DNA from: an uncultured Clostridia bacterium
Lineage (GTDB): Bacteria; Bacillota; Clostridia; Oscillospirales; Acutalibacteraceae
Reading direction: 5' to 3'
Length of the DNA: 64,000 nt
Assembly (NCBI GenBank): GCA_947581635.1
Contig: CANPVE010000012.1
Coordinates: forward strand, 16,768 to 80,767
Shown: piece after piece, positions 17,773 to 25,849 of the stretch
How positions within the stretch are numbered: the stretch's first letter is position 1
Layout: each line of letters starts with the position of its first letter
The notes under the pieces: model-generated
What the model saw: only the letters and a program-made list of their open reading frames with translations
Database searches by the model: none
Told to the model about the DNA's origin: nothing
Translations under genes and position numbers: made by a program

Positions 17773-20700
17773 ATGGAAAACAAAACACCTTCAAAGGCGA
17801 TGGACGCGGACTCCTTTGTGCCCGTGCTCAAATACATTCTGTCGTTTTTCATCACCATGCTGGTCACATACGTCGCGTGTACGTTGAATGACAAATCAAC
17901 GGCATTCTCACTGACTTTTGCGGTGACGGCAGGAGTCATAGCGTTGCTTGTCTGTCACTCTATAATGTCGAGCAATGTACCAAAAGCAAAATATTACTAC
18001 ATTCTGCTATCTGCTCTGCTGTCATTCTGCGCCATAGTCATATGCTACATGGCGCTGGGGGTTTACCCGTTCGGAGAAAAGTCGGTAATGATAATAGATA
18101 TGCACCATCAATACTCCTCTTTCTTCTCGCTGGTGCGTGAGAAAATTACCTCCTTTGATTCGCTTTCCTATTCCGACAGCGTGGGCATGGGCGGCGGCCT
18201 TATCCCGCTCATAGCCTACTATCTTTGCAGCCCCTACAACATAATTGCGCTGATATTCCCCCGCGATTGGCTGACAGAGGCGATCGCCCTCATCGAAGTG
18301 CTCAAAATTGCCACGGCGGGCGCGACATTTGCGATATTCTGCCGCGGCGTATTCAAAAAGGAGAATTACAGCACCGTCGCACTCTCCATTGCATACGCGC
18401 TGTCGGCGTACTTTATCGCATATTCGTGGGACGTGATGTGGCTGGATTGCCTCGTCCTGCTGCCGCTCATCGTCTACGGGCTTGAAAAGGTGATAAATGG
18501 GGAAAGTCCGCTGCTCTATAGCATAACCCTCGGACTTGCCATAACCACAAACTACTACATCGGGTACATGGTTTGCATATTCATGGTGCTGTGGTTCATC
18601 ATGAGAATGCTGGAATCGGACGGTCAATACGGTGACATTCCCGTAAAGAACAGAGCGCTCAGATGGCTCAAAAAGTCTGTCCGTTTCGCATGGACTTCCG
18701 CCGTGGGCGGTATGCTCTCGATGTGGATATTGATACCCACCGCGATTTCCCTTCGCGAAACCTCGGGCGCGGAGGACGAGTTCGCACGCGAGGTCACAAG
18801 CAATTTTGACTTCTGGGACATATTCTCCCGCACCCTTTACGGAATGCCTCCCACAGAGCGGGGCGACAATCTGCCGAATATCTACTGCTCAATGCTGGCG
18901 GTGCTGATGATAGCCGTGTTCATGCTCTGCCGCCAAATTCGACTGAGAACGCGCGTTTGCTTCGGCGGTCTGCTGGGCGCGCTCGTTGTACTCATGGCAA
19001 ACAACTGGACAAATTTTGCCTTCCACGGGTTCCACTTTCCCAACGACCTGCCCTATCGAAATTCCTTTCTGGTTAGCTTCGTGATGCTCGCGATTGCCGT
19101 TCAGACGCTCGACAAAATCAGAGAGCTTGAGCGCGAAACCGTGTTCAAAGCGTTTGCCGTTGTGGCGGCCATGCTGGTAATCGAACAGAAGATAGGGGAT
19201 TCGGATTATACCTCAGTGTGGACGGCGCTGGGACTTGTCGCGCTATACGCGCTGATAATCGGCTGTGCGCCCGCGTTCAAGGCGGCAAGGAGAAACACCG
19301 CTGCCGCGCTCATTCTCGCGGTCGTATTCGTGGAGGTGTCCGCCAACTCAATATCAATGATACAGCAGCTCAACAAAGACGAGGTGTTCACTGAGCGCGA
19401 AAACTTTGTGTATGATTACAACATAAACAAAGCCGCAGTCAGTTATATCGAGGAAATAAACGCCGACGGCAGCCGCATGGAGATACTCCCCCGAAAGACT
19501 TGCAATGACGATGCCCTTTACGATTATTCGGGTCTTACGGTGTTTGCTTCAAGCAACGCCAAGGCCACTACCACGCTCATGGGCAAGCTGGGCTATGCCA
19601 TAAACGGCGTAAACAGCTACATCTACAACAGCTATGTCCCGCTTGTGGATTCAATTCTCAACCTCAAGTATGTAGCGTTCAATCACGACATAGGCTCCCA
19701 CGCTCAGCTTGCATATATCGACAACGTAACCGACGGCGACGGCAACTACAGATATATCTATGAAAACACAATGGCGCTTGCCCGAGGCTTTACCGTTGAC
19801 AACGATATAATATACTGGAATTCGGGCAGCACCGCCAAATATGAAAATCCCTTCGACGTGCAGAACAAGTTTGTAGAATACGCAGCCAACTGTCCCCCTG
19901 TCTACACCATGCTGCCGCCCTCGGTGGAGAGCGAAGACGGCATGAATGTGGAATTCAACGATTCGTATTTCTACGCCGACTGCACAGGCGGTACGGGCTC
20001 CTTTGACGCCGCGATCGTCAAGCACAACGAGTCCCAAACATACATCTACGTCGATTGCCGCGCCGCCTCGAGCATAAACGTGTCGGTCGATAATTCAAGC
20101 TGGAGCGTCACCCCTTACGAGCCTTATATAATAGACTTGGGAAGGCTGGCTGTCGGAGACATTGTCCGCGTAAATATAACTGCGGACTCCACTTGCAGCG
20201 GCAACATATTCGTCGCTGAAATGGACAATGAAGCTATGGCCAACGCTATAAGTGCACTCGGTCAGAATCAACTGCAAGTGACCGAGTTTGACGACGGGTA
20301 TATCAAGGGCAGCATTTCCGCTGACCGCGACTGCGTTATGTTCACCTCTATCCCTTACAACGACGGTTGGACGGCTATCGTTGACGGCGAGACAGTCGAG
20401 ACGATGATGATAGGCGACGCGCTTCTCGGCATTTACCTGCCTCAGGGCAACCACGAGGTGACTTTGAGATATCACACAAGCGGGCTGCCGCTGGGCGCGG
20501 CACTCACGCTCTTTGGCATAATTGTGCTGGTGCTGTGGTCCCTGCGCAAAAGGACAATCTATCCGCTGCTCAAAGAATTTGCTCCTGTACTCTACAAATC
20601 AATAGGCGAGGTAAATAAAGATAAGCTCGAGCCGCAGAATACTCCGTTTTCATTTGAAGAATTATTCTCTGAGGGGAGTGACGACGCGGTTAATATTCTC

Positions 20701-21015
20701 AAAACTGACAACGGAGAGATCAGCTTCGCTGATAATACTGACGAAGAAAGCGAAGAAATAACGCAAATCAAAGAGCCTCCTCCACATTCAGCCCACGCAA
20801 AATCAACCAAGGTTCCGGCACCCGCCGACAATACTGACGGTGAGGACAAGTCAGAGCAGATTCAGGAGGTAACCGAGGTGCAGGAAATCGGCGCCAATGA
20901 CAAGGAACCGCAAAAAGGATCAACTGCAACGGAAACACGACATACAAAGATACAACATTCGTCGACAGGCGAAGTGTTTGAGATCACGGAGGACAATAAA
21001 AACACAAAAAAATAA
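17773..21015 (+). CDS. YfhO-family large membrane protein
   Basis: 1080 residues, start ATG at 17773 behind GAAAGGAAA. Roughly the first 530 residues contain about 12-13 hydrophobic segments. The GVYPFGEKSVMIIDMHHQYSSFF motif after the third segment is typical of the YfhO family (GT-C-like glycosyltransferase fold, linked in Bacillus and Listeria to lipoteichoic acid glycosylation or undecaprenyl-linked sugar transfer). Then comes an extracytoplasmic beta-rich part (about 540-890) with a C-terminal PYNDGWTAIVDG-type domain, one final membrane span near 905-925 and a long, acidic, low-complexity cytoplasmic tail of about 150 residues. That tail is unusual for the family and could bind partners. 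Stands alone between two terminators. Sugar donor and acceptor unknown. Confidence 0.82.
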   Translation: MENKTPSKAMDADSFVPVLKYILSFFITMLVTYVACTLNDKSTAFSLTFAVTAGVIALLVCHSIMSSNVPKAKYYYILLSALLSFCAIVICYMALGVYPFGEKSVMIIDMHHQYSSFFSLVREKITSFDSLSYSDSVGMGGGLIPLIAYYLCSPYNIIALIFPRDWLTEAIALIEVLKIATAGATFAIFCRGVFKKENYSTVALSIAYALSAYFIAYSWDVMWLDCLVLLPLIVYGLEKVINGESPLLYSITLGLAITTNYYIGYMVCIFMVLWFIMRMLESDGQYGDIPVKNRALRWLKKSVRFAWTSAVGGMLSMWILIPTAISLRETSGAEDEFAREVTSNFDFWDIFSRTLYGMPPTERGDNLPNIYCSMLAVLMIAVFMLCRQIRLRTRVCFGGLLGALVVLMANNWTNFAFHGFHFPNDLPYRNSFLVSFVMLAIAVQTLDKIRELERETVFKAFAVVAAMLVIEQKIGDSDYTSVWTALGLVALYALIIGCAPAFKAARRNTAAALILAVVFVEVSANSISMIQQLNKDEVFTERENFVYDYNINKAAVSYIEEINADGSRMEILPRKTCNDDALYDYSGLTVFASSNAKATTTLMGKLGYAINGVNSYIYNSYVPLVDSILNLKYVAFNHDIGSHAQLAYIDNVTDGDGNYRYIYENTMALARGFTVDNDIIYWNSGSTAKYENPFDVQNKFVEYAANCPPVYTMLPPSVESEDGMNVEFNDSYFYADCTGGTGSFDAAIVKHNESQTYIYVDCRAASSINVSVDNSSWSVTPYEPYIIDLGRLAVGDIVRVNITADSTCSGNIFVAEMDNEAMANAISALGQNQLQVTEFDDGYIKGSISADRDCVMFTSIPYNDGWTAIVDGETVETMMIGDALLGIYLPQGNHEVTLRYHTSGLPLGAALTLFGIIVLVLWSLRKRTIYPLLKEFAPVLYKSIGEVNKDKLEPQNTPFSFEELFSEGSDDAVNILKTDNGEISFADNTDEESEEITQIKEPPPHSAHAKSTKVPAPADNTDGEDKSEQIQEVTEVQEIGANDKEPQKGSTATETRHTKIQHSSTGEVFEITEDNKNTKK

Positions 21016-21140
21016 TCAGCTAAGCGTAGAAGTCCAGGGGGATAATTCCCTCTGGCAGTGGGCGTGGGGCAAAGCTCCACAAGCGGGAGCGGTCAAAACG
21101 CGCTAAGACTAAAGAAACATTTAGGCGAACACAGAAAAAG
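21014..21140 (+). repeat. Dispersed intergenic repeat, copy A
   Basis: Begins just at the end of the YfhO-family gene. Contains the family core AAGCGTAGAAGTCCAGGGGGATAATTCC in sections, then CTCCACAAGCGG and, near the end, AAAACGCGCTAAGACTAAAG and AGGCGAACACAG. Copy B (21207-21437) matches these blocks in inverted orientation. Confidence 0.75.
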
Positions 21141-21153
21141 CGAAGCTGCCAAA

Positions 21154-21202
21154 AACACACCAACAAGAAAATCTTTGATTTTCTTGTTGGTGTGTTTTTT
21201 TG
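21154..21202 (+). terminator. Very strong terminator after the YfhO-family gene
   Basis: Perfect 20-bp stem (arms 21154-21173 and 21177-21196) with a three-base TTT loop, followed by seven T. It lies between the inverted repeat copies A and B. Confidence 0.92.
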
Positions 21203-21206
21203 ACGG

Positions 21207-21437
21207 CTCAGATAAATCGAGAAAGCTTTGTTAAAAAGATTATTTGCCATGTATTCGCCCAAACTCGCCTTTAATCCTACCGTGTTTTGCCCGCTCCGCC
21301 TGCGGCTCCGCTTGTGAGGCTCTGCCTCACTCTCCGCCATGGGCGCTGCCCCTGTACCCTGCCAGGAGGAATTATCCCCCTGGACTCCCATATAGCTCCG
21401 CTCGCTCGACTTGAGTTTCTCAAAATTGATTTCCGTA
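21207..21437 (-). repeat. Dispersed intergenic repeat, copy B (longest)
   Basis: About 230 bp in inverted orientation to copy A. Shares exact words with copy C: TTAAAAAGATTATTTGC near 21230 and CTCAAAATTGATTTCCGT at its outer end, plus GTGTTTTGCCCGCTC and CATATAGCTCCG. It contains internal palindromic blocks (GAGGCAGAGCCTC, GGCGGAGC.../...GCTCCGCC). Confidence 0.85.
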
Positions 21438-21455
21438 AATAACCTTGTCTCCCAC

Positions 21456-21484
21456 TTGACAAAGTAAAAAATAAGAGTTATACT
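21456..21484 (+). promoter_or_regulatory. Sigma-A promoter of ribU
   Basis: -35 TTGACA (21456-21461), 17-bp spacer, -10 TATACT (21479-21484), just upstream of the FMN riboswitch. Confidence 0.9.
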
Positions 21485-21511
21485 GTACGTTGAAAATATA
21501 ATTGAACTGTC

Positions 21512-21663
21512 TTCAGGGCGAGGTGAAATTCCTCACCGGCGGTGATGCAGCCTTTGTAATGGCTGTTAGTCCGCGCGCGCAAGCTGATTCGGTGTGATTC
21601 CGAAACCGACGGTAAACACGTTGTTCTTATGTACAACGGTGAAAAGTCCGGATGAAAGAAGAT
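21512..21663 (+). promoter_or_regulatory. FMN riboswitch (RFN element)
   Basis: Contains the conserved RFN segments in order: AGGGCGAGGTGAAATTCC, CTCACCGGCGGTGATGCAGC, AGTCCGCGCGC, CTGATTCGGTGTGATTCCG, AACCGACGGT and GAAAAGTCCGGATG-AAGAAG. FMN binding should favour the terminator at 21724-21764 and shut off ribU. Confidence 0.97.
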
Positions 21664-21723
21664 GTGTGCAAGCCACAATGCCGTCGGTTTGTCTCGGCGG
21701 CGTCCACAACCTGCATATATTGT

Positions 21724-21764
21724 CGCCCTGCGGTTACTTGACATAAGTCCGCAGGGCGTTTTTT
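21724..21764 (+). terminator. Regulated terminator of the FMN riboswitch
   Basis: Perfect 10-bp stem (CGCCCTGCGG at 21724-21733, complement at 21749-21758) followed by six T, between the aptamer and ribU. This placement indicates transcriptional rather than translational control. Confidence 0.92.
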
Positions 21765-21806
21765 CGTTGGCGCAGACAGTCCACTAAAGAAAGGTGTCGT
21801 TGTTTT

Positions 21807-22427
21807 ATGCAGCAAGCAAAAGTTCAGTCCCCCGTCCGTAAGCAGTCAAACCACACACGTCGCATGGTAATGACCGCAATACTGTCGGCGCTCTCGTCAG
21901 TGCTGATGTTTTTCAGCTTCAATGTGCCGCTCATGCCGTCATTTATCAAGATGGATCTGTCCGAACTGCCCGCGCTGATAGCCGCCTTTGCAATGGGGCC
22001 TGTCAATGGCGCGGTAGTGTGTCTTGTCAAGAATCTGGTAAATCTTTTCTTCTCGACCACTGGCGGAGTTGGAGAACTGTCCAACTTCCTGCTGGGTGTA
22101 TTCTTTGTGGTTCCGGCGGGAATAATTTACAAGCTGCGTCCCAAGCTCGGCTTCGCGATAGTGGGCAGCGTAGTGGGCGCGTTGTTGATGGCGATGCTGA
22201 GCGTATTCAGCAATTACTATGTGGTGTATCCCATATACACGGCGTTCATGCCTATGGACGCCATAATCGGAATGTATCAGGCGATAAATCCCTCGGTCGA
22301 TAACCTGTGGGAATGCCTGCTCATGTTCAATATGCCGTTTACCTTCATCAAGGGAATGATAAGCGCGGTGATAACCATAGCGGTATACAAAAAGATAACC
22401 CCGCTCGTCAACGGCAAGGCACAGTAA
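21807..22427 (+). CDS. ribU: Riboflavin ECF transporter S component RibU
   Basis: 206 residues with about six hydrophobic segments (first at roughly residues 20-40). The segment SFNVPLMPSFIKMDLSELPALIAAFAMGPVNGAVVCLVKNLVNL is the hallmark of RibU. It captures riboflavin at the membrane and couples to a shared ECF module (EcfA/A'/T), not in this window. The FMN riboswitch directly upstream confirms the substrate. The first 20 residues are basic and hydrophilic, a slight N-terminal extension. Start ATG at 21807 with a GAAAGG site about 12 bases before. Monocistronic; bidirectional terminator downstream. Confidence 0.95.
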   Translation: MQQAKVQSPVRKQSNHTRRMVMTAILSALSSVLMFFSFNVPLMPSFIKMDLSELPALIAAFAMGPVNGAVVCLVKNLVNLFFSTTGGVGELSNFLLGVFFVVPAGIIYKLRPKLGFAIVGSVVGALLMAMLSVFSNYYVVYPIYTAFMPMDAIIGMYQAINPSVDNLWECLLMFNMPFTFIKGMISAVITIAVYKKITPLVNGKAQ

Positions 22428-22471
22428 AAAACAATAAGAAGCAGGAACAATAAATAGAATAACCGTATAAA

Positions 22472-22526
22472 ACAAGCCAAAATCGGGTCAACAGAAGTTA
22501 GCCGCCTGACTTTGGCTTGTATTTTT
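22472..22526. terminator. Bidirectional terminator between ribU and the PHP gene
   Basis: Arms ACAAGCCAAA (22472-22481) and TTTGGCTTGT (22511-22520) with T-rich flanks on both strands, placed between converging genes. Confidence 0.75.
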
Positions 22527-22535
22527 ATATTGGTA

Positions 22536-23333
22536 TCATTCAAACTGTATTTGCACCGGTCGTCTGTTTACAAAAACCGCCGCGCTGTCGAACCCCGCCT
22601 CCTTCGCGGCAGCTATGCCATCAGCCATACCGACAGAAATGTGCTCGGGGACGTGCGCGTCGCTGCCAAGAGTGATATACCTGCCGCCCAATCGGCGGAA
22701 TAATTTGAGATATTCAATCGTTGGCATGAGGAACCCGCCCTCACTGCGCATACCAGATGTGTTGATTTCAAGGGCCTTGTCGTTTGCCGCGAGTGTGGCG
22801 AGAATTTCTTGTATTTTTGGCATATGCGGAGACATATCGACCTCCACCCCGTCGCGCCCCGTGATGTATCTGAGAGGATATGTCATGTGCGCGAGCGAGT
22901 CAAATCCATTCCACCTCACCATTTCAAGAAGCTCGTCAAAATATCGTGTGAGCAGGTTCTGCGCCTGTTTCTCCGTGGGATGCAGATAGTAGAAATCCTC
23001 CTCACCGCGGATATTGTGCAGTGAACACAGAACAAAGTCGTATTCGCATAGCCCGAGAGCCTTTGCCGTCTCGTCCAAATCCTGAAGCGGCTCGCCAAGC
23101 TCTATGCCTCGCAGCACGGTCAAATCGTCATATTTGCGGTCAAGCTCTACCGCCTGTGCGTTGGAGCGAGCGATATCTTCGCGGCTCCATTCCAAAACAT
23201 CGCAGTGATCGGTTATGGCAATGTATTCAATGCCCAATTCGTGGGCGCGGTCAACCTGATGTTCGGCGGGAGTATCGCTGTCAAACGAATTATCGGTGTG
23301 AAGGTGACAGTCGCATCGGGTGATTTTTCTCAT
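22536..23333 (-). CDS. Histidinol-phosphatase of the PHP family (HisJ-like)
   Basis: 265 residues. Metal-binding PHP motifs are visible: CHLHTDNSFDSD (residues about 9-20), YIAITDHCD near 37, GIELGE near 75, SLHN near 103, DSLAHMTYP near 140, EINTSG near 190 and LGSDAHVPEHIS near 220. The family hydrolyses histidinol phosphate in histidine synthesis; several relatives act on other phosphoesters, and no his genes are nearby, so the substrate is inferred. Its own promoter lies at 23380-23408; transcription converges on ribU. Confidence 0.85.
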   Translation of the reverse strand: MRKITRCDCHLHTDNSFDSDTPAEHQVDRAHELGIEYIAITDHCDVLEWSREDIARSNAQAVELDRKYDDLTVLRGIELGEPLQDLDETAKALGLCEYDFVLCSLHNIRGEEDFYYLHPTEKQAQNLLTRYFDELLEMVRWNGFDSLAHMTYPLRYITGRDGVEVDMSPHMPKIQEILATLAANDKALEINTSGMRSEGGFLMPTIEYLKLFRRLGGRYITLGSDAHVPEHISVGMADGIAAAKEAGFDSAAVFVNRRPVQIQFE

Positions 23334-23379
23334 AATTGTTTCAGACTTCTTTCAAATTCAACTTTATAATGCTGTGAAT

Positions 23380-23408
23380 ATTATAACACAGTATTCTTAA
23401 CATTGCAA
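23380..23408 (-). promoter_or_regulatory. Sigma-A promoter of the PHP gene
   Basis: Minus strand: -35 TTGCAA (23408-23403), 17-bp spacer, -10 TATAAT (23385-23380). The next 150 bases upstream hold nothing I can name. Confidence 0.75.
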
Positions 23409-23558
23409 TTTCTGCTGACCTTTTTTCACGGAAATCAATTTCTAATAACAGCATCGTCAATATAAAAATCGGATTGATTTTATTTTTCATTGGTTATTTC
23501 TCCATCAGAAAATCTTTCACTTTATTATTAGCACATATTTTTTTCAAGCTCAAATAAA

Positions 23559-23724
23559 TTTGGAAAGTTGTATTAAAAAGATTATTTGCTCTATATTAGC
23601 CCAAACCCGCCCTCAATCCTTCCGTGTTTTGCCCGCTCTGCCTCACCCTCCGCCATGGACGCTGCCCCCGGGCTCACATATAGCTCCGATCGCTTAACTT
23701 TAATTCCTCAAAATTGATTTCCGT
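23559..23724 (-). repeat. Dispersed intergenic repeat, copy C
   Basis: Same orientation as copy B, shorter by internal deletions (the GAGGCAGAGCCTC and GGATAATTCC blocks are missing). Shares TTAAAAAGATTATTTGC, GTGTTTTGCCCGCTC, CATATAGCTCCG and the outer CTCAAAATTGATTTCCGT exactly with copy B. It ends 20 bases before the promoter of the first VTC gene. Confidence 0.85.
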
Positions 23725-23743
23725 GGTGTTGTCGAAACGAATA

Positions 23744-23772
23744 TTGACTTTTATATTTAATTATGATACAAT
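23744..23772 (+). promoter_or_regulatory. Sigma-A promoter of the first VTC-DUF4956 pair
   Basis: -35 TTGACT (23744-23749), 17-bp spacer, -10 TACAAT (23767-23772). It lies inside the upstream extension of the open frame, so translation must begin further down, supporting a start near 23834. Confidence 0.85.
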
Positions 23773-23833
23773 TATTTTTAATAGTTTATATAATATGTAT
23801 TTATTGTTGCTTTTGCTCACCCGATCGATATTT

Positions 23834-24595
23834 ATGAGGCAGGTGAATAAAGATTTGCATTACAAAAATCACAGTCTCAGGCATGAACTTAAATACCCCA
23901 TATCATACGCCGATTACTACGAGCTCCGCAGCCGCGCGCTGAGCTTCATGCGTCACGATCCCCACGGTAAGAACGGCGTGTACTTCATACGCAGTCTGTA
24001 TCTCGACGATATATATCTATCAAACTACAACCAAAAATCCGATGGCTTGGAGCGGCGCAGAAAGTACCGCATAAGAACATATGACTTAAACAGAGATGTA
24101 ATAAAGTTCGAGATAAAGGATAAATTCGACAGCTATATATCTAAATTGTCGTCCAACATAACATATGAACAGTGTCGAAGTATAATCAAAGGCAATTTCG
24201 GTTTTGCCGGAGATATGATACGCACAAATTCCGACGGCGGCAGAGAAAAAGCTCTCAGAATAGGATACATCGACTGCGCCTGCAAGATACTTCGTCCTCA
24301 AGTGGTAGTGGACTACACCCGCGAGGTGTTTATCTGTGACGAGGGCAATGTTCGCATGACCTTCGACATGAATCTCAGGGCGGGAGATGGAATGGGCGAC
24401 ATATTTGACCCTCACCTCCCCACCGTCCCCGCATACGACAGCAACAAGATGATTCTTGAGATGAAATACGACGACTACCTACCCGAATACATCAAAAAAA
24501 TGCTGCGTTCGCTCAGTTTGTGGCAGTCAGCCCAATCAAAATATGCTATGTGCTGTATAGCACAGTCCAATTATTTAGGAAAGGCCGTGTTTTAA
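23834..24595 (+). CDS. VTC-domain (polyphosphate polymerase-like) protein, paralogue 1
   Basis: 253 residues from the ATG at 23834 (the frame is open to 23714, but the promoter at 23744 excludes that). VTC is the tunnel-fold domain that makes polyphosphate in yeast vacuoles; bacterial versions are mostly unstudied. The alternating acidic/basic tunnel pattern is visible: LRHELKYPIS at the start, IRSLYLDDIYLSNYNQK, RRRKYRIRTYD, IKFEIKDK, VVVDYTREVF, VRMTFDMNL and MILEMKYDDYLP near the C-terminus. No membrane span, so cytoplasmic. Stop overlaps the DUF4956 start by one base (TAATG), so the two are tightly coupled. Whether it makes polyphosphate or binds another polyanion is unknown. Confidence 0.85.
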   Translation: MRQVNKDLHYKNHSLRHELKYPISYADYYELRSRALSFMRHDPHGKNGVYFIRSLYLDDIYLSNYNQKSDGLERRRKYRIRTYDLNRDVIKFEIKDKFDSYISKLSSNITYEQCRSIIKGNFGFAGDMIRTNSDGGREKALRIGYIDCACKILRPQVVVDYTREVFICDEGNVRMTFDMNLRAGDGMGDIFDPHLPTVPAYDSNKMILEMKYDDYLPEYIKKMLRSLSLWQSAQSKYAMCCIAQSNYLGKAVF

Positions 24596-25257
24596 TGTCA
24601 TTCAGCGATGTTTTTAAAAATAAATTCCTAAATCAATTTACGGTTACATCTCCTATGGAATACGCCATGGCCCTGATTTTCGCTATATTTCTGGGGATTG
24701 TTATATACGTTGTGTATAAAAAAACTTACAACGGAGTCGCTTACAGCCGTAATTTTAACATTACGCTGATACTCATGACACTTATGACCGCAGTGATTAT
24801 ACTGACTATAACGGCAAATCCCGTGCTTTCTCTTGGCATGGTTGGCGCGCTCTCAATAATCCGATTCCGCACAGTAGTCAAGGATCCGGTGGATCTGATG
24901 TACCTATTTTGGGCGATATCCACGGGCATAATCATAGGCGCCAAACAATATGTCTTCGCACTGATATGTGTTGTAATAGTATCTGTATTCTGTCTCATTA
25001 TGTCAAAGACAAAAGACAAGGATCGTCTTTATCTGGTGATAATACGCTATGACTTATCCGCAACCGAGCGGATTGACAAGGCGATAGAGCAGATAAACGG
25101 CAGAATTCGCAACCGCACGGCAAGCAAGTCGGGCGTTGAGACCATAATTGAGGTAAAGAGCAATGCGATAGACTGCCATTTTGTCGAGACTGTAACGGCT
25201 ATGGAGGGCGTGGAGAGCGCTGTTCTGGTAAACTACAACGGAGAATATGCCGAGTAA
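24595..25257 (+). CDS. DUF4956 membrane protein, paralogue 1
   Basis: 220 residues from the ATG overlapping the VTC stop. Four hydrophobic segments in residues about 20-145; the third carries the family hallmark NPVLSLGMVGALSIIRFRTVVKDP, followed by LMYLFWAISTGIIIGA. The C-terminal 75 residues form a soluble alpha/beta, ACT-like domain. Genes of this family regularly sit next to VTC-domain genes, suggesting a membrane partner or channel for the VTC product (inference). Paralogue of 33838-34536. Ends at an 18-bp-stem terminator. Confidence 0.87.
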   Translation: MSFSDVFKNKFLNQFTVTSPMEYAMALIFAIFLGIVIYVVYKKTYNGVAYSRNFNITLILMTLMTAVIILTITANPVLSLGMVGALSIIRFRTVVKDPVDLMYLFWAISTGIIIGAKQYVFALICVVIVSVFCLIMSKTKDKDRLYLVIIRYDLSATERIDKAIEQINGRIRNRTASKSGVETIIEVKSNAIDCHFVETVTAMEGVESAVLVNYNGEYAE

Positions 25258-25281
25258 ACTCGATTATAATAATACCCCCAA

Positions 25282-25340
25282 AAACAAACAACCGTCCGCA
25301 CAGTACCCGTTTGGGCCACCGCGCGGACGGTTGTTTGTTT
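25282..25340. terminator. Strong terminator after the first VTC-DUF4956 pair
   Basis: Perfect 18-bp arms 25282-25299 and 25323-25340, with A-rich and T-rich flanks so it can also serve the convergent DUF1292 gene. Confidence 0.88.
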
Positions 25341-25393
25341 GCCTTGCGGCAATTTTTAACAAATTTCAATGGCAATATTAAAGTATTAAATAA

Positions 25394-25702
25394 TCAATCA
25401 GCGAAATCATAGAAATCCTTGTTCTTCTCTTTAAACATATCAAAAACCGCTGACGCCACACTGTCGTCATCAACGCTTACGAAGCTGTCGCCTTCATTAT
25501 CATCGTCCGACGTTTTGTCCAGTTTAAGTATAACCACCTCGTCGTCATCCTCGTCGGTGGAGATAAGCAGAACATATTCCTCTCCTTGATACTCAATGCA
25601 ATCAAGATATTCAAAAGCCATCTCGTTGCCATCGTCGTCGCAAAGGTAAACCAGATTGTCGAGTTCCTGTTCGTCAAAGTTATCCAGATTTTCTCCGCTC
25701 AT
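25394..25702 (-). CDS. DUF1292 acidic small protein
   Basis: 102 residues, very acidic (many Asp/Glu), with the DUF1292 pattern of a small beta-rich core: NLVYLCDDDGNEMAFEYLDCIEYQGEEYVLLIS, then EVVILKLD. The family is widespread in Firmicutes (often next to yrrK/ruvX) and of unknown function; it is cytoplasmic. The usual neighbours are absent here. The end of putP lies 147 bases upstream, with a GC-rich hairpin between (25781-25817) that lacks a U-run, so co-transcription is possible. Confidence 0.82.
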   Translation of the reverse strand: MSGENLDNFDEQELDNLVYLCDDDGNEMAFEYLDCIEYQGEEYVLLISTDEDDDEVVILKLDKTSDDDNEGDSFVSVDDDSVASAVFDMFKEKNKDFYDFAD

Positions 25703-25849
25703 TTAAATCAACCAGCCTTTCCGAGCAAAATTCGCTATTTCATGTGATATACGGTCTGCGTCACACACAGACCCCAGCTTCAGCGGCTGTTAAAAACAGG
25801 AGACAGGTCAGCCGCTGTTTTCACTTGTAAATTTAACGCCTCAAGTCAA

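Noticed and set aside
25781..25817. GC-rich hairpin between putP and the DUF1292 gene as a terminator
   Set aside because: The stem is clear (9 bp), but no T-run follows on the minus strand and no plus-strand gene ends there.
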